A DNA stretch of 44,456 nucleotides. It comes from Desulfuromonas sp. GTDB taxonomy: Bacteria; Desulfobacterota; Desulfuromonadia; Desulfuromonadales; Desulfuromonadaceae. The stretch lies in the NCBI GenBank assembly GCA_002869685.1, contig PKUE01000040.1, positions 1 to 44,456 of the forward strand. Direction: 5' to 3'. Each line of letters opens with the position of its first letter. Within the stretch, counting starts at the first letter, position 1. This document shows positions 8,533 through 16,659 of this stretch, one piece after another. The notes beneath the pieces were generated by a model that ran no database searches, was not told where the DNA came from, and was given only the letters and a program-made list of their open reading frames with translations. Both the position numbers and the translations under genes were made by a program.

Positions 8533-9351
8533 TTACCGGTTGCCCGGCACGGCCGCTATCCATCCCTTGGTGTTGATCAATTCCAGCAATTGCGCCTCAT
8601 TCAGATGGCAGTCTGTCAATCCTCCGACGTGCTGTGCGGGCAACGCAAAATCCGTTGCAGGCCACTGCGGGCAGTCAACACCACCTTGGTGAAGGACTTC
8701 AGGAATCGTAATCCCCTCAAGTAACTCGTAGATCCCATCCAGATCGGTTTCAATGCCGATCAATGAACAACCGGCACTTTTTGCCAGATACAAAATCTGC
8801 CGACACTGCATCTGTTCCGGGGGATAACCCCACTCCCAGTAGACATTGACCGGAAAATAGCGAGACAATGTCTGGCCGGCGTAAGCCACCTGCTTACAGA
8901 AACAGAGCACCACACTGGCTTCATACACCGATTCATCCAATTCGACACCTTGAGGTTTGACCGCGAAAAGCTGCAGGTCGCAGCCCTGTTCAAGGCGTTG
9001 GGCAATAAAATCAGCCGCCTTGGTCACATCATTATGAAAGCTCAGGCACGGATACATGGCGCCGTCTGCTCCCTGCAACCAGTTGCCATTAATTCCGAGC
9101 AGTTCGGTTGCCCAGAAAAACTGCGCTTCTTGCTGCTGCGGCCAGGACACATTATCGCCGCCGGAGATCGATCTAACCTGCCCCCAGCGCTGGGCATCGA
9201 TGGCAATCGCTGTCACCGTTTCAGGAATTTCCTCATCACCGCTCTCCGGCCGCTCAGAGCTCGATCCACGACGTGCCACCACATAACTGACAACGGCAGC
9301 AACAAGACATAACGCCACTCCGGCCCAGATCACATAGGCAAACCACTGCAT
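8533..9351 (-). CDS. Membrane-anchored protein of unknown function
   Basis: A 272-residue protein with a single N-terminal membrane helix (about 5-26) followed by a basic stretch (ARRG), placing the remainder in the cytoplasm. An acidic linker precedes a soluble domain rich in aromatic residues and containing eight cysteines scattered without CXXCH pattern. AGGGGAG lies ahead of the ATG. I do not recognise the family. The reading frame is well formed and ends 41 bases from the PilZ gene on the other strand. Confidence 0.6.
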   Translation of the reverse strand: MQWFAYVIWAGVALCLVAAVVSYVVARRGSSSERPESGDEEIPETVTAIAIDAQRWGQVRSISGGDNVSWPQQQEAQFFWATELLGINGNWLQGADGAMYPCLSFHNDVTKAADFIAQRLEQGCDLQLFAVKPQGVELDESVYEASVVLCFCKQVAYAGQTLSRYFPVNVYWEWGYPPEQMQCRQILYLAKSAGCSLIGIETDLDGIYELLEGITIPEVLHQGGVDCPQWPATDFALPAQHVGGLTDCHLNEAQLLELINTKGWIAAVPGNR

Positions 9352-9650
9352 CGGTTTTTCTCCCCTTTCCTTCTATCCTTTGGGTCTCGGTGCACAGGTT
9401 CAGGCTGTATGAACAGCCCAAATCTGAATACCGTCCTGTTTTGCGCGGATCACACCATTGGTTAAATCCTTCAGGCGACTTTCGTTTACACTACCTGCTG
9501 CCGGGACACTAGCAAATTGTCTGGTGATCGGCAATGCAATTTCCTTGCACCAACGGGCACTTTCTGACAATATGCAGCCCGACCTGTGCCCTTTAAAGCG
9601 AGGAAGTTCATAAGGTTTCCCCCCAAGGCCGGGCCTGCCCCGATTCTGCC

Positions 9651-9664
9651 AAAATCCGGATTTT
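9651..9664. promoter_or_regulatory. 14-bp perfect palindrome in the 9352-9745 intergenic region
   Basis: AAAATCCGGATTTT is a perfect palindrome lying 81 bases before the gene at 9746 and close to the ole cluster, with a further TCCGG just after it that could pair with the CCGGA half. It may be an operator or a small hairpin. The rest of this 394-base gap between divergent genes holds no convincing coding sequence; promoters for both directions must lie here but I cannot fix them. Confidence 0.35.
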
Positions 9665-9745
9665 CCGGTAACGGTGATTCATCGAATAATACTGTCGTCA
9701 CGGTTGCTGCCAGCACTGTGACACTGATATACGGAAGGATTCTTC

Positions 9746-10126
9746 ATGCTGACTACACGGGACCAGCAGGCCGTTTTCCTGCTCGCTCACGTCGTAATTC
9801 GCGATCGTCATTTAACGGTTGCGGCCTTGAAAAGCGGTCAAGATATTCATCATCGCACCTCTGGACGACCCGCCATGCTCGATTGGGCCATGGATTATGT
9901 TCTGACACTTCCGGACAGTCTTGACGACCAGGAACTTCTCCACAATTTACATCTGAATCCTTCATTTCAGTGGACTCCGGAACAAACCCGCCGCGCAGCG
10001 ACAGTGCATAAATCGTTTTATCAGCGTCTGCAGAAAGACCGTATTTATGCCATCGGTCTGAACTGGCTTAATTCTCAAGGCCGCAACATTCTCGAACGCT
10101 TTGCCTTGAGTCAGCACAACCTGTAA
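9746..10126 (+). CDS. Unknown cytoplasmic protein upstream of ole genes
   Basis: A 126-residue soluble protein, starting at an ATG 7 bases after AAGGA. It is predicted mostly helical and has no signal peptide or membrane segment. I do not recognise the family. It lies 54 bases upstream of oleA in the same direction, so it may be co-transcribed with the olefin genes, but nothing in the sequence ties it to that pathway. Confidence 0.6.
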   Translation: MLTTRDQQAVFLLAHVVIRDRHLTVAALKSGQDIHHRTSGRPAMLDWAMDYVLTLPDSLDDQELLHNLHLNPSFQWTPEQTRRAATVHKSFYQRLQKDRIYAIGLNWLNSQGRNILERFALSQHNL

Positions 10127-10180
10127 TAATAACGCCTTCAGAAATCCTCCGGGATTTTCCACTTTTGAATTAAAACAGTT

Positions 10181-11224
10181 ATGAATTACCAGAACGTTTA
10201 TATTAATGCCATCGGTTACGAACTGCCTCCGGTCGTTATCTCTTCTCAAGAGCTTGAGCACCGCCTGGCACCACTGTATCAAACCCTGCACATGACACCG
10301 GGACAACTGCAAGCTCTCACCGGCATCCGTGAACGGCGTTGGTGGCATCCTCAGACGCCGCTGTCACAGGGAGCGGCAGCCGCCGGGCGTAAAGCACTGG
10401 CCGCTGCGGGTGTTCCTGCCGAAGCTGTGGGCGCAATCACCTATGCGGGGGTCTGTCGTGAACTTTTCGAGCCAGCAACAGCCTGCCGTGTTGCCGATCA
10501 GCTCGGCATTGGTGGCGATGCCATCATTTACGACACCAGCAACGCCTGCCTGGGCGTTCTCAACGGTATTCTCGACATGGCAAACCGCATTGAGTTAGGG
10601 CAGATCCGTGCCGGCCTGGTCGTCTCGTGCGAAAGTGCCCGGGAGCTCAATGAAACCACCATTCGCCGTATGCTGAACCAGCAGGACATGGCGCTGTTTT
10701 CCCGTTCTGTTGCCACGCTGACCGGCGGGTCCGGAGCCATTGCCGTCGTCCTGACGGACAACTCATTCAACAGTGACCAAGCCCATCGACTGTTGGGCGG
10801 CGTAGCCATGTCGGCACCACAACATCATCAACTGTGTCGCTGTGGTGTTGAGGAAGATGGCCAGGATCAATTCCGCCAATTCATGAACACCGATGCGGTC
10901 GCTGTTATGAACCATGGTGTGGATCTGGGAAAACGGACCTGGCAGGAATTTTTAAAGGTGATGAACTGGCAGGAGAACATGATTGATCGGGTCGTCTGCC
11001 ACCAGGTCGGCTCTGCACATCAGACGGCAATTCTCGATGCCCTGGGGATTGACCGCAGCAAGGATTTTACAACCTTTGAATTCCTTGGCAATATTGGAAC
11101 GGTTTCCCTACCGATTACCGCAGCGATTGCGGCTGAACGCGGGGTTCTCAAATCGGGCGACCATACGGCCCTGCTGGGTATTGGCAGCGGCCTGAACTGC
11201 ATGATGCTGGGAGTGGAATGGTGA
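10181..11224 (+). CDS. oleA: OleA, acyl-CoA head-to-head condensing thiolase
   Basis: A 347-residue thiolase-fold protein of the ketoacyl synthase III type. OleA condenses two long-chain acyl-CoAs to a 2-alkyl-3-ketoacid, the first step of olefin synthesis. Visible catalytic residues are Cys123 in SNACLG, His274 in CHQVGSAH, Asn304 in GNIGTVS, and Glu97 in CRELFEPAT, matching the second-substrate glutamate that distinguishes OleA from FabH. The downstream order oleB-oleC-oleD confirms the assignment. No clear ribosome binding site precedes the ATG. The stop overlaps the oleB start by 7 bases. Confidence 0.93.
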   Translation: MNYQNVYINAIGYELPPVVISSQELEHRLAPLYQTLHMTPGQLQALTGIRERRWWHPQTPLSQGAAAAGRKALAAAGVPAEAVGAITYAGVCRELFEPATACRVADQLGIGGDAIIYDTSNACLGVLNGILDMANRIELGQIRAGLVVSCESARELNETTIRRMLNQQDMALFSRSVATLTGGSGAIAVVLTDNSFNSDQAHRLLGGVAMSAPQHHQLCRCGVEEDGQDQFRQFMNTDAVAVMNHGVDLGKRTWQEFLKVMNWQENMIDRVVCHQVGSAHQTAILDALGIDRSKDFTTFEFLGNIGTVSLPITAAIAAERGVLKSGDHTALLGIGSGLNCMMLGVEW

Positions 11225-12099
11225 GACGTTTATTACCCTTTGATGGAAATCTGCTGCCAGTGGCTGACGGCGTGCGCTATCACTACCTTGACGAAGGTCA
11301 GGGCGAACCGGTGGTCATGCTTCATGGCAACCCGAGCTGGTGCTATTACTACCGTCATCTGGCTCTGGCATTGCGTGACAGCCATCGGGTCATTGTTCCC
11401 GACCATATCGGCTGTGGGCTGTCGGACAAGCCTGACGACAGCCGCTATCGTTACACCCTCGAACAGCGGGTTGCGGATCTGGAAACCCTGCTCGATCATC
11501 TGGGACTGCACGAAAACATCACCCTGGTCGTCCACGATTGGGGTGGCATGATCGGTATGGCCTTCGCAACACGCTATCCGGAGCGGATCAAAAAGCTGGT
11601 GGTTCTCAATACCGGCGCCTTTCATCTGCCCGCAACAAAACCGCTCCCACTTGCATTGAAAATTTGCCGTGAGACGGCTCTCGGCACCTTTCTTGTTCGC
11701 GGTTTCAATGCGTTCAGCCGTGCCGCCGCCTGGGTCGGCTGTAAAGTCAATCCAATGCCTGCCGCATTACGTGCTGCCTACATGGCTCCCTACAATAATT
11801 GGCAAAACCGCATCGCCACATTGCGTTTTGTTCAAGACATCCCTTTGAACCCAAGCGATCCGGCGTATCAGGAAGTCAGTCGCGTCGCCGAACAGCTGTC
11901 ATGTTTAAAGGATAAGCCACTGATGATCTGCTGGGGGGAAAAGGACTTTGTCTTTGATCACCATTTTCTCGCTGAATGGCAAAAACGCTTCCCGGATGCC
12001 CGCTATCACATCTGGGCCGAGGGCGGTCATTATATTCTCGAAGATGTCCGCGACGAAATTATCCCGTTGATCTGCCAGTTCATCCGGGAAACCCCTTAA
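11218..12099 (+). CDS. oleB: OleB, beta-lactone decarboxylase (alpha/beta hydrolase)
   Basis: A 293-residue alpha/beta-hydrolase of the haloalkane-dehalogenase type. OleB turns the cis-beta-lactone made by OleC into a cis-olefin and CO2. The nucleophile is Asp107 in VVHDWGG, the oxyanion region is HGNPSW (36-41), and the catalytic His is His271 in EGGHYILED. It starts inside the oleA stop region (ATGGTGA) and ends 12 bases before oleC. The aspartate nucleophile rather than serine fits OleB and not an esterase. Confidence 0.92.
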   Translation: MVRRLLPFDGNLLPVADGVRYHYLDEGQGEPVVMLHGNPSWCYYYRHLALALRDSHRVIVPDHIGCGLSDKPDDSRYRYTLEQRVADLETLLDHLGLHENITLVVHDWGGMIGMAFATRYPERIKKLVVLNTGAFHLPATKPLPLALKICRETALGTFLVRGFNAFSRAAAWVGCKVNPMPAALRAAYMAPYNNWQNRIATLRFVQDIPLNPSDPAYQEVSRVAEQLSCLKDKPLMICWGEKDFVFDHHFLAEWQKRFPDARYHIWAEGGHYILEDVRDEIIPLICQFIRETP

Positions 12100-12111
12100 T
12101 CGGATTCAAAC

Positions 12112-13770
12112 ATGGATTGCGACCTGACCGAAAATATCGCTGCTCACCTGATTCAACGCGCCTGCCAGCAACCTTATGCAGCTGCCGTCATTTTTCCGGA
12201 GGGGCGGGACCGATTCGGCCATGTCAGCTACACCCACCTCACCTACCAGCAACTGGATCAGGAAAGTACCCGCATTGCCTGCGCCTTGACCAAATATGGC
12301 GTACAGCCGGGAGATCGCACGGTACTCATGGTGAAGCCCGGTCTGGAATTCTTTTCTCTGACCTTTGCCTTGTTTAAACTGGGAGCTATTCCGGTGCTGA
12401 TCGACCCGGGCATGGGGGTGAAGAATATCAAACGCTGTCTGGACGAAGTTGAGCCACAGATCTTCATTGGCATCGACAAAGCCCACCTGGCCCGTCTCAT
12501 GCTCGGCTGGGGGAAAAAATCACTGCGGCTAAATATTACTACCGGGCTGTCATTGCGTTCCAGTCTGCCCACCCTGCGCAAACTGCTGCGCAACATGAGC
12601 GACGAGACTTCCTTCAGCTGTCATCAGCCACAACCCGATGAAACAGCGGCGATCCTGTTCACCAGCGGCAGCACCGGTCCGCCCAAAGGGGCGATCTATA
12701 CTCATATCAACTTCAATGCCCAGATTCGAGCGCTGAAAAAACTCTATTCCATACAACCGGGCGAAATTGACTTGTGCACATTTCCGCTGTTTGCCCTGTT
12801 TGCTCCGGCACTGGGAATGACTGCGGTGATTCCGGATATGGACGCTACCCGGCCCGCCCAGGTGAACCCGCAGCGAATTTTTGAAGCCATTGACAACTTT
12901 GGTGTCACCAACATGTTTGGCTCACCGGCACTGCTACGGCGCGTGGCTGAACAAGGTGTACGTCTTGGCAAGACGCTTCCGACACTGAAGCGGGTCATCT
13001 CCGCCGGAGCCCCGGTTCCCGCATCGGTTCTCGAACAATTCAGTTCTATGCTCGACGAGGACAGCCAGATTTTCACCCCTTATGGTGCCACCGAATCACT
13101 CCCGGTCTGCTCCATCGGCAGCCAGACCCTACTCGGTGAAACCCGCTACCTCTCCGATCAGGGCAAAGGGATCTGCGTCGGTCAGCCGATTATCGACCTG
13201 AATATTATTGCCATTGACGATGACCCCATCACGCAATGGAGTGACACCCTCGCCCTCGGCAATGGTCAGATCGGCGAAATATGCGTGCGCGGTCCCCAGG
13301 TAACAACGGGCTATTTCAATCGCAGCCATTCAAACGCGCTATCGAAAATCCCCGTCGAAGATGGCACATTTTTCCATCGCATGGGTGATGTCGGCTATCG
13401 TGATGGTCAGGGACGTATCTGGTTTTGCGGTCGCAAAGACCACCGCGTTGTGACCGGGGCAGAAACCCTTTTTACCATCCCCTGTGAAGCGGTGTTTAAC
13501 ACCCACGAAAAAGTGTTCCGCACAGCGCTGGTCGGAATTGGCACCAAACCACACCAACGTCCGGTTTTATGCGTTGAACTCCAGCAGCCCGTGGGCAAAG
13601 AACAGCATCAGCGGATCAGAGATGAATTACGCCAGATCCAGAAAAACTTCCCACACACCAAGGCGATTGAGGAGATTCTTTTTCACCCCCGTTTTCCAGT
13701 CGATATCCGGCACAATGCCAAGATATTCCGCGAGAAACTAGCGGTTTGGGCTGCCAAGGAGTTGTCATGA
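12112..13770 (+). CDS. oleC: OleC, beta-lactone synthetase (AMP-ligase family)
   Basis: A 552-residue member of the acyl-adenylate-forming superfamily. OleC converts the 2-alkyl-3-hydroxyacid from OleD into a beta-lactone with ATP. The phosphate-binding motif ILFTSGSTGPPKG is at 181-193, the adenine motif YGATE at 324-328, and a GDVGYRD motif lies further on. The usual CoA-acceptor step is not needed in this family. The gene ends with an ATGA overlap into oleD. No strong ribosome binding site precedes the ATG, so coupling to oleB is likely. Confidence 0.92.
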   Translation: MDCDLTENIAAHLIQRACQQPYAAAVIFPEGRDRFGHVSYTHLTYQQLDQESTRIACALTKYGVQPGDRTVLMVKPGLEFFSLTFALFKLGAIPVLIDPGMGVKNIKRCLDEVEPQIFIGIDKAHLARLMLGWGKKSLRLNITTGLSLRSSLPTLRKLLRNMSDETSFSCHQPQPDETAAILFTSGSTGPPKGAIYTHINFNAQIRALKKLYSIQPGEIDLCTFPLFALFAPALGMTAVIPDMDATRPAQVNPQRIFEAIDNFGVTNMFGSPALLRRVAEQGVRLGKTLPTLKRVISAGAPVPASVLEQFSSMLDEDSQIFTPYGATESLPVCSIGSQTLLGETRYLSDQGKGICVGQPIIDLNIIAIDDDPITQWSDTLALGNGQIGEICVRGPQVTTGYFNRSHSNALSKIPVEDGTFFHRMGDVGYRDGQGRIWFCGRKDHRVVTGAETLFTIPCEAVFNTHEKVFRTALVGIGTKPHQRPVLCVELQQPVGKEQHQRIRDELRQIQKNFPHTKAIEEILFHPRFPVDIRHNAKIFREKLAVWAAKELS

Positions 13771-14741
13771 CAATTCTGGTTACGGGTGGCGGCGGTTTTC
13801 TCGGTGGCGCAATTGTGCGCAAGTTGCGCCAGCAGGGGCATGAAGTACGCAGTTATTCACGTCACTATTACAGCCATCTTGCCGCCTTGGAGGTTGAACA
13901 GTATTGCGGAGATCTGACCGACCTCAACCTGCTGCAAAAAGCCATGCAAGGCTGCGAACTGGTCTATCATGTCGCGGCGAAAGCGGGCATCTGGGGCGAT
14001 TACGATCTTTATTATCAGGCCAATGTGGTTGGTACGGAACAGGTGATCACCGCCTGCCACAATTGTGGAGTAACCCGGCTGGTCTACACCAGCTCCCCCA
14101 GTGTGGTGTTTAACGGTGAATCGATGGAGGGTGCGGATGAATCTCTGCCCTACCCGGATCACTACGATACGGCTTACCCCGAAACCAAGGCCCTGGCAGA
14201 ACAAAAAGTGATTGCAGCCAACGACGACCGCCTTGCCACCGTTTCCTTACGTCCTCACCTGATCTGGGGGCCGGGAGACAACCATCTGACACCACGAATC
14301 ATCGATCGCGGTCGACGTGGCAGATTACGCCGCATTGGCCATGAAGATCATCGGGTTGATTGCATTTTTATCGACAACGCCGCCGATGCTCATATTCTGG
14401 CGGGCCAAAAGCTGTCGATCGGCAGCCCGATCAGTGGAAAATGTTATTTTATCTCTCAGGATGATCCACGTTATTTGTGGGATATTGTCAATGCTATTCT
14501 GGCGACTCAGGATATCGCTCCAGTGACAAAAAAACTGCCAAAACAACTGGCTTATATGCTTGGTGATCTGTGTGAATGGACGTATCGGGTTCTGCGTATC
14601 AAGCAGGAACCTCCCCTGACCCGCTTCGTGGCCAAAGAGTTGTCAACAGCGCACTGGTTTTCAATGGAAGCCGCAAAAAACGACCTGGATTATCACCCCG
14701 AAATCACCATTGAAGATGGCCTCACACAGTTAAAACATTGA
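13767..14741 (+). CDS. oleD: OleD, 2-alkyl-3-ketoacid reductase
   Basis: A 324-residue short-chain dehydrogenase of the 3-beta-HSD/epimerase type. OleD reduces the OleA product to the 2-alkyl-3-hydroxyacid with NADPH. The Rossmann motif TGGGGFLGG is at residues 6-14, and the catalytic Tyr137-x3-Lys141 pair lies in AYPETK with TSSPSV ahead of it. It starts at the ATG that overlaps the oleC stop, with AAGGAG 5 bases upstream. A C-terminal hydrophobic patch may associate it with membrane or with the OleBCD assembly known from Xanthomonas. Confidence 0.92.
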   Translation: MTILVTGGGGFLGGAIVRKLRQQGHEVRSYSRHYYSHLAALEVEQYCGDLTDLNLLQKAMQGCELVYHVAAKAGIWGDYDLYYQANVVGTEQVITACHNCGVTRLVYTSSPSVVFNGESMEGADESLPYPDHYDTAYPETKALAEQKVIAANDDRLATVSLRPHLIWGPGDNHLTPRIIDRGRRGRLRRIGHEDHRVDCIFIDNAADAHILAGQKLSIGSPISGKCYFISQDDPRYLWDIVNAILATQDIAPVTKKLPKQLAYMLGDLCEWTYRVLRIKQEPPLTRFVAKELSTAHWFSMEAAKNDLDYHPEITIEDGLTQLKH

Positions 14742-14962
14742 AAACACACAATTGTATACAAAAGACAACATTTGTCCGTTTTTCTCCATTATCTCTTTTG
14801 CAACTACTGGTATTTATTAGATAATTTTGCTATGCATATTTTTTATGCAAACTGTCAAATCCTTCGCAAAACAGGGCCTTTAGCCTATTATTCAGTTAGT
14901 TTTCCAGAAGTTATCCACAGGCGCTGTGGATGGTGATTTTATGATTTGAAAGGGTTCAGTTT
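14742..14962. other. AT-rich intergenic region after the ole cluster
   Basis: This gap is clearly more AT-rich than its flanks. It contains the palindrome TTGTATACAA (14752-14761) and an inverted repeat TGCATA-N5-TATGCA (14833-14849) that can form a short hairpin with a T-rich loop. Neither is a convincing terminator. A DnaA-box-like palindrome lies near its right end and is listed separately. Confidence 0.4.
14911..14931. repeat. Palindrome containing a consensus DnaA box
   Basis: TTATCCACA at 14911-14919 is a perfect match to the DnaA box consensus TTATNCACA. It is part of an inverted repeat ATCCACAG-GCG-CTGTGGAT (14913-14931), so a second, less perfect box points the other way. It sits 32 bases before the start of the DUF2835 gene. 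It may be a DnaA-controlled promoter or a hairpin in the leader. One site pair without dnaA, dnaN or an AT-rich unwinding region does not make an origin. Confidence 0.45.
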
Positions 14963-15181
14963 ATGGCTCGAATCACCTTTACGCTGAACATGTCATCGGA
15001 CGATTATCTGCATTACTATCGTGGTGCGGCAGCCTGGATTCGGATTGTCGCCGACAATGGTCAAACCCTCAAACTCCCCGCTGGAAATTTTCGCAAATTT
15101 CTGACCCACAGTGGCATCCACGGCCGGTTCATGATTGAATTCGATGAGAACTACAAACTAGTCAACCTGACAAAGCTCTGA
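14963..15181 (+). CDS. DUF2835 family protein
   Basis: A 72-residue protein that I recognise as DUF2835 by DDYLHYYRGAAAWIRIVADN near the N-terminus and the HSGIHGRFMIEFDENYKL block at the C-terminus. Its length is normal for the family. Its function is not known; it is a small soluble protein widespread in Proteobacteria. AAGGG precedes the ATG. It is convergent with the octaheme cytochrome gene 30 bases away. Confidence 0.8.
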   Translation: MARITFTLNMSSDDYLHYYRGAAAWIRIVADNGQTLKLPAGNFRKFLTHSGIHGRFMIEFDENYKLVNLTKL

Positions 15182-15211
15182 TTGAACCAACCGCTCACAT
15201 AGAGACAGTCG

Positions 15212-16639
15212 CTAGAAGGTTTTCCGCCGATACGGAGCATTATCCGGAGTGACGTATTTCACACCATTGGCTTGCCCGGTCGGAGTGTATTTATCGTACT
15301 CATCGACATAGGAACCATGAAAGTGACAATCCTCACAGGGAATGGCAAAATCGGAACTGCTGTTACTTGAAGCACCATGACAGTATTCACAATATTTGCC
15401 GTCACCGTTCGGATCTGTAAAATACGCGGAACGGTCCTTATTGGCAGAATAAGGGTTATCATTCGAGAATCCACCGCCATGATGGGTTTCTTTCCAACCT
15501 CCTGGCTGGCTGCCGGTGGTAGAGACGGTGTCTTCAGTATGGCAGGACACGCAATGGGCACCACGTTCATTTGTCACCCCGGAAACTACAACACCCAGAG
15601 CAATATTATTGATCCAGCGGCGGTGCATGTAATCATTTTCAGAGCCGTGCACTTCATGGCAGTTCATGCAGGATAAAATGGCATCTGTCGGCACATTGGA
15701 CGATCCATAAATATTGAACGGACTGTCGACCGCCGCATATCCCGTCGCGGTGTTATAACCATGTTTATCACCGGGCACAATATAAACGCCTGTCTGCACG
15801 CCATCCCCACCGTTCTCAAGCCATTTAATCGCCAACAACTGACCGGCAACACCACCATGATAATACGGCCGATCATCGTTTGAGATCGCAACGGCTGATT
15901 CATGACAATAGAGACAAAACTGGTTGTAATCCGGCGTGTTCGCCGGAGCCGGTTCATTTGTCGGTGCGATATATATCGGCGAGCCACTCCATTTATCCAT
16001 CCGTTCACTCGTGGCACTGCCCTCATCACCGTCACTTCCATCACCATCACCATCGCCATCACCATACAGGGAAAGGTGATCATCGGGCATGGACATCACC
16101 GACAAAACGGGATTATCAGGATCGGAGGCATTCCTCCGGGCCAGATGCGGATTGTGACAAGCCGTACAAGGATTACTGCCGGTATGGAACCAGGGAAACT
16201 TATCCGGGTTTGTTATGGCATGCGTATAAATATCATTCAAATCGTGGCTATGCGTTTTATTGAATGCTTCCATAATCGACTGGGGAGAACTCCCCCCAGT
16301 GCCATAGGGTTCCGAATGACCTGAGAATACGGCGGAATAGTCATAGTTGATAACATCGGTGGAATGGCATTGGAAGCAAACGTTATCACTTTCGGAATAC
16401 GGTGCGGTCGCCAGACTGGTTGTCGCGGAAAAAGTCAGGTAATCTTCACCGGAGGCAACCGTGACAGAGGCATGCTGCTCGTGGCAATGTGCGCAGTTAC
16501 CTTGGCTGTAATTGCTGAGATCGGATCTCTCAACGCCAAAACTCGGATCACCATGCGCAGAGGAGGAATAATTCACCTCGGCGTGAAGCGGCGATAAATA
16601 GATCAACAGGCAGAGAAGGAGAAAAATATATTTTTTCAT
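15212..16639 (-). CDS. Octaheme c-type cytochrome with Asp-Gly repeat
   Basis: A 475-residue exported protein with a cleavable signal peptide (residues 1-20, cleavage after LHA). Eight CXXCH sites are visible (CAHCH, CFQCH, CTACH, CLYCH, CMNCH, CVSCH, CEYCH, CEDCH). Between hemes 3 and 4 is a Gly/Asp repeat (residues 193-206, GDGDGDGDG then SDGDEG), and before heme 7 is DPNGDGKY; both resemble EF-hand-like or thrombospondin-3-like calcium loops. AGGAGA precedes the start, 20 bases after the sigma-54 activator gene, so the two form an operon. Likely periplasmic or extracellular electron carrier. It is convergent to DUF2835 and not a recognised nitrite or sulfite reductase. Confidence 0.87.
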   Translation of the reverse strand: MKKYIFLLLCLLIYLSPLHAEVNYSSSAHGDPSFGVERSDLSNYSQGNCAHCHEQHASVTVASGEDYLTFSATTSLATAPYSESDNVCFQCHSTDVINYDYSAVFSGHSEPYGTGGSSPQSIMEAFNKTHSHDLNDIYTHAITNPDKFPWFHTGSNPCTACHNPHLARRNASDPDNPVLSVMSMPDDHLSLYGDGDGDGDGSDGDEGSATSERMDKWSGSPIYIAPTNEPAPANTPDYNQFCLYCHESAVAISNDDRPYYHGGVAGQLLAIKWLENGGDGVQTGVYIVPGDKHGYNTATGYAAVDSPFNIYGSSNVPTDAILSCMNCHEVHGSENDYMHRRWINNIALGVVVSGVTNERGAHCVSCHTEDTVSTTGSQPGGWKETHHGGGFSNDNPYSANKDRSAYFTDPNGDGKYCEYCHGASSNSSSDFAIPCEDCHFHGSYVDEYDKYTPTGQANGVKYVTPDNAPYRRKTF

Positions 16640-16659
16640 ACGCTATTCTCCTCAGACGA

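Noticed and set aside
14742..14962. Replication origin
   Set aside because: Only one consensus DnaA box and a partial one are present and no dnaA, dnaN, parAB or gidA genes are near.
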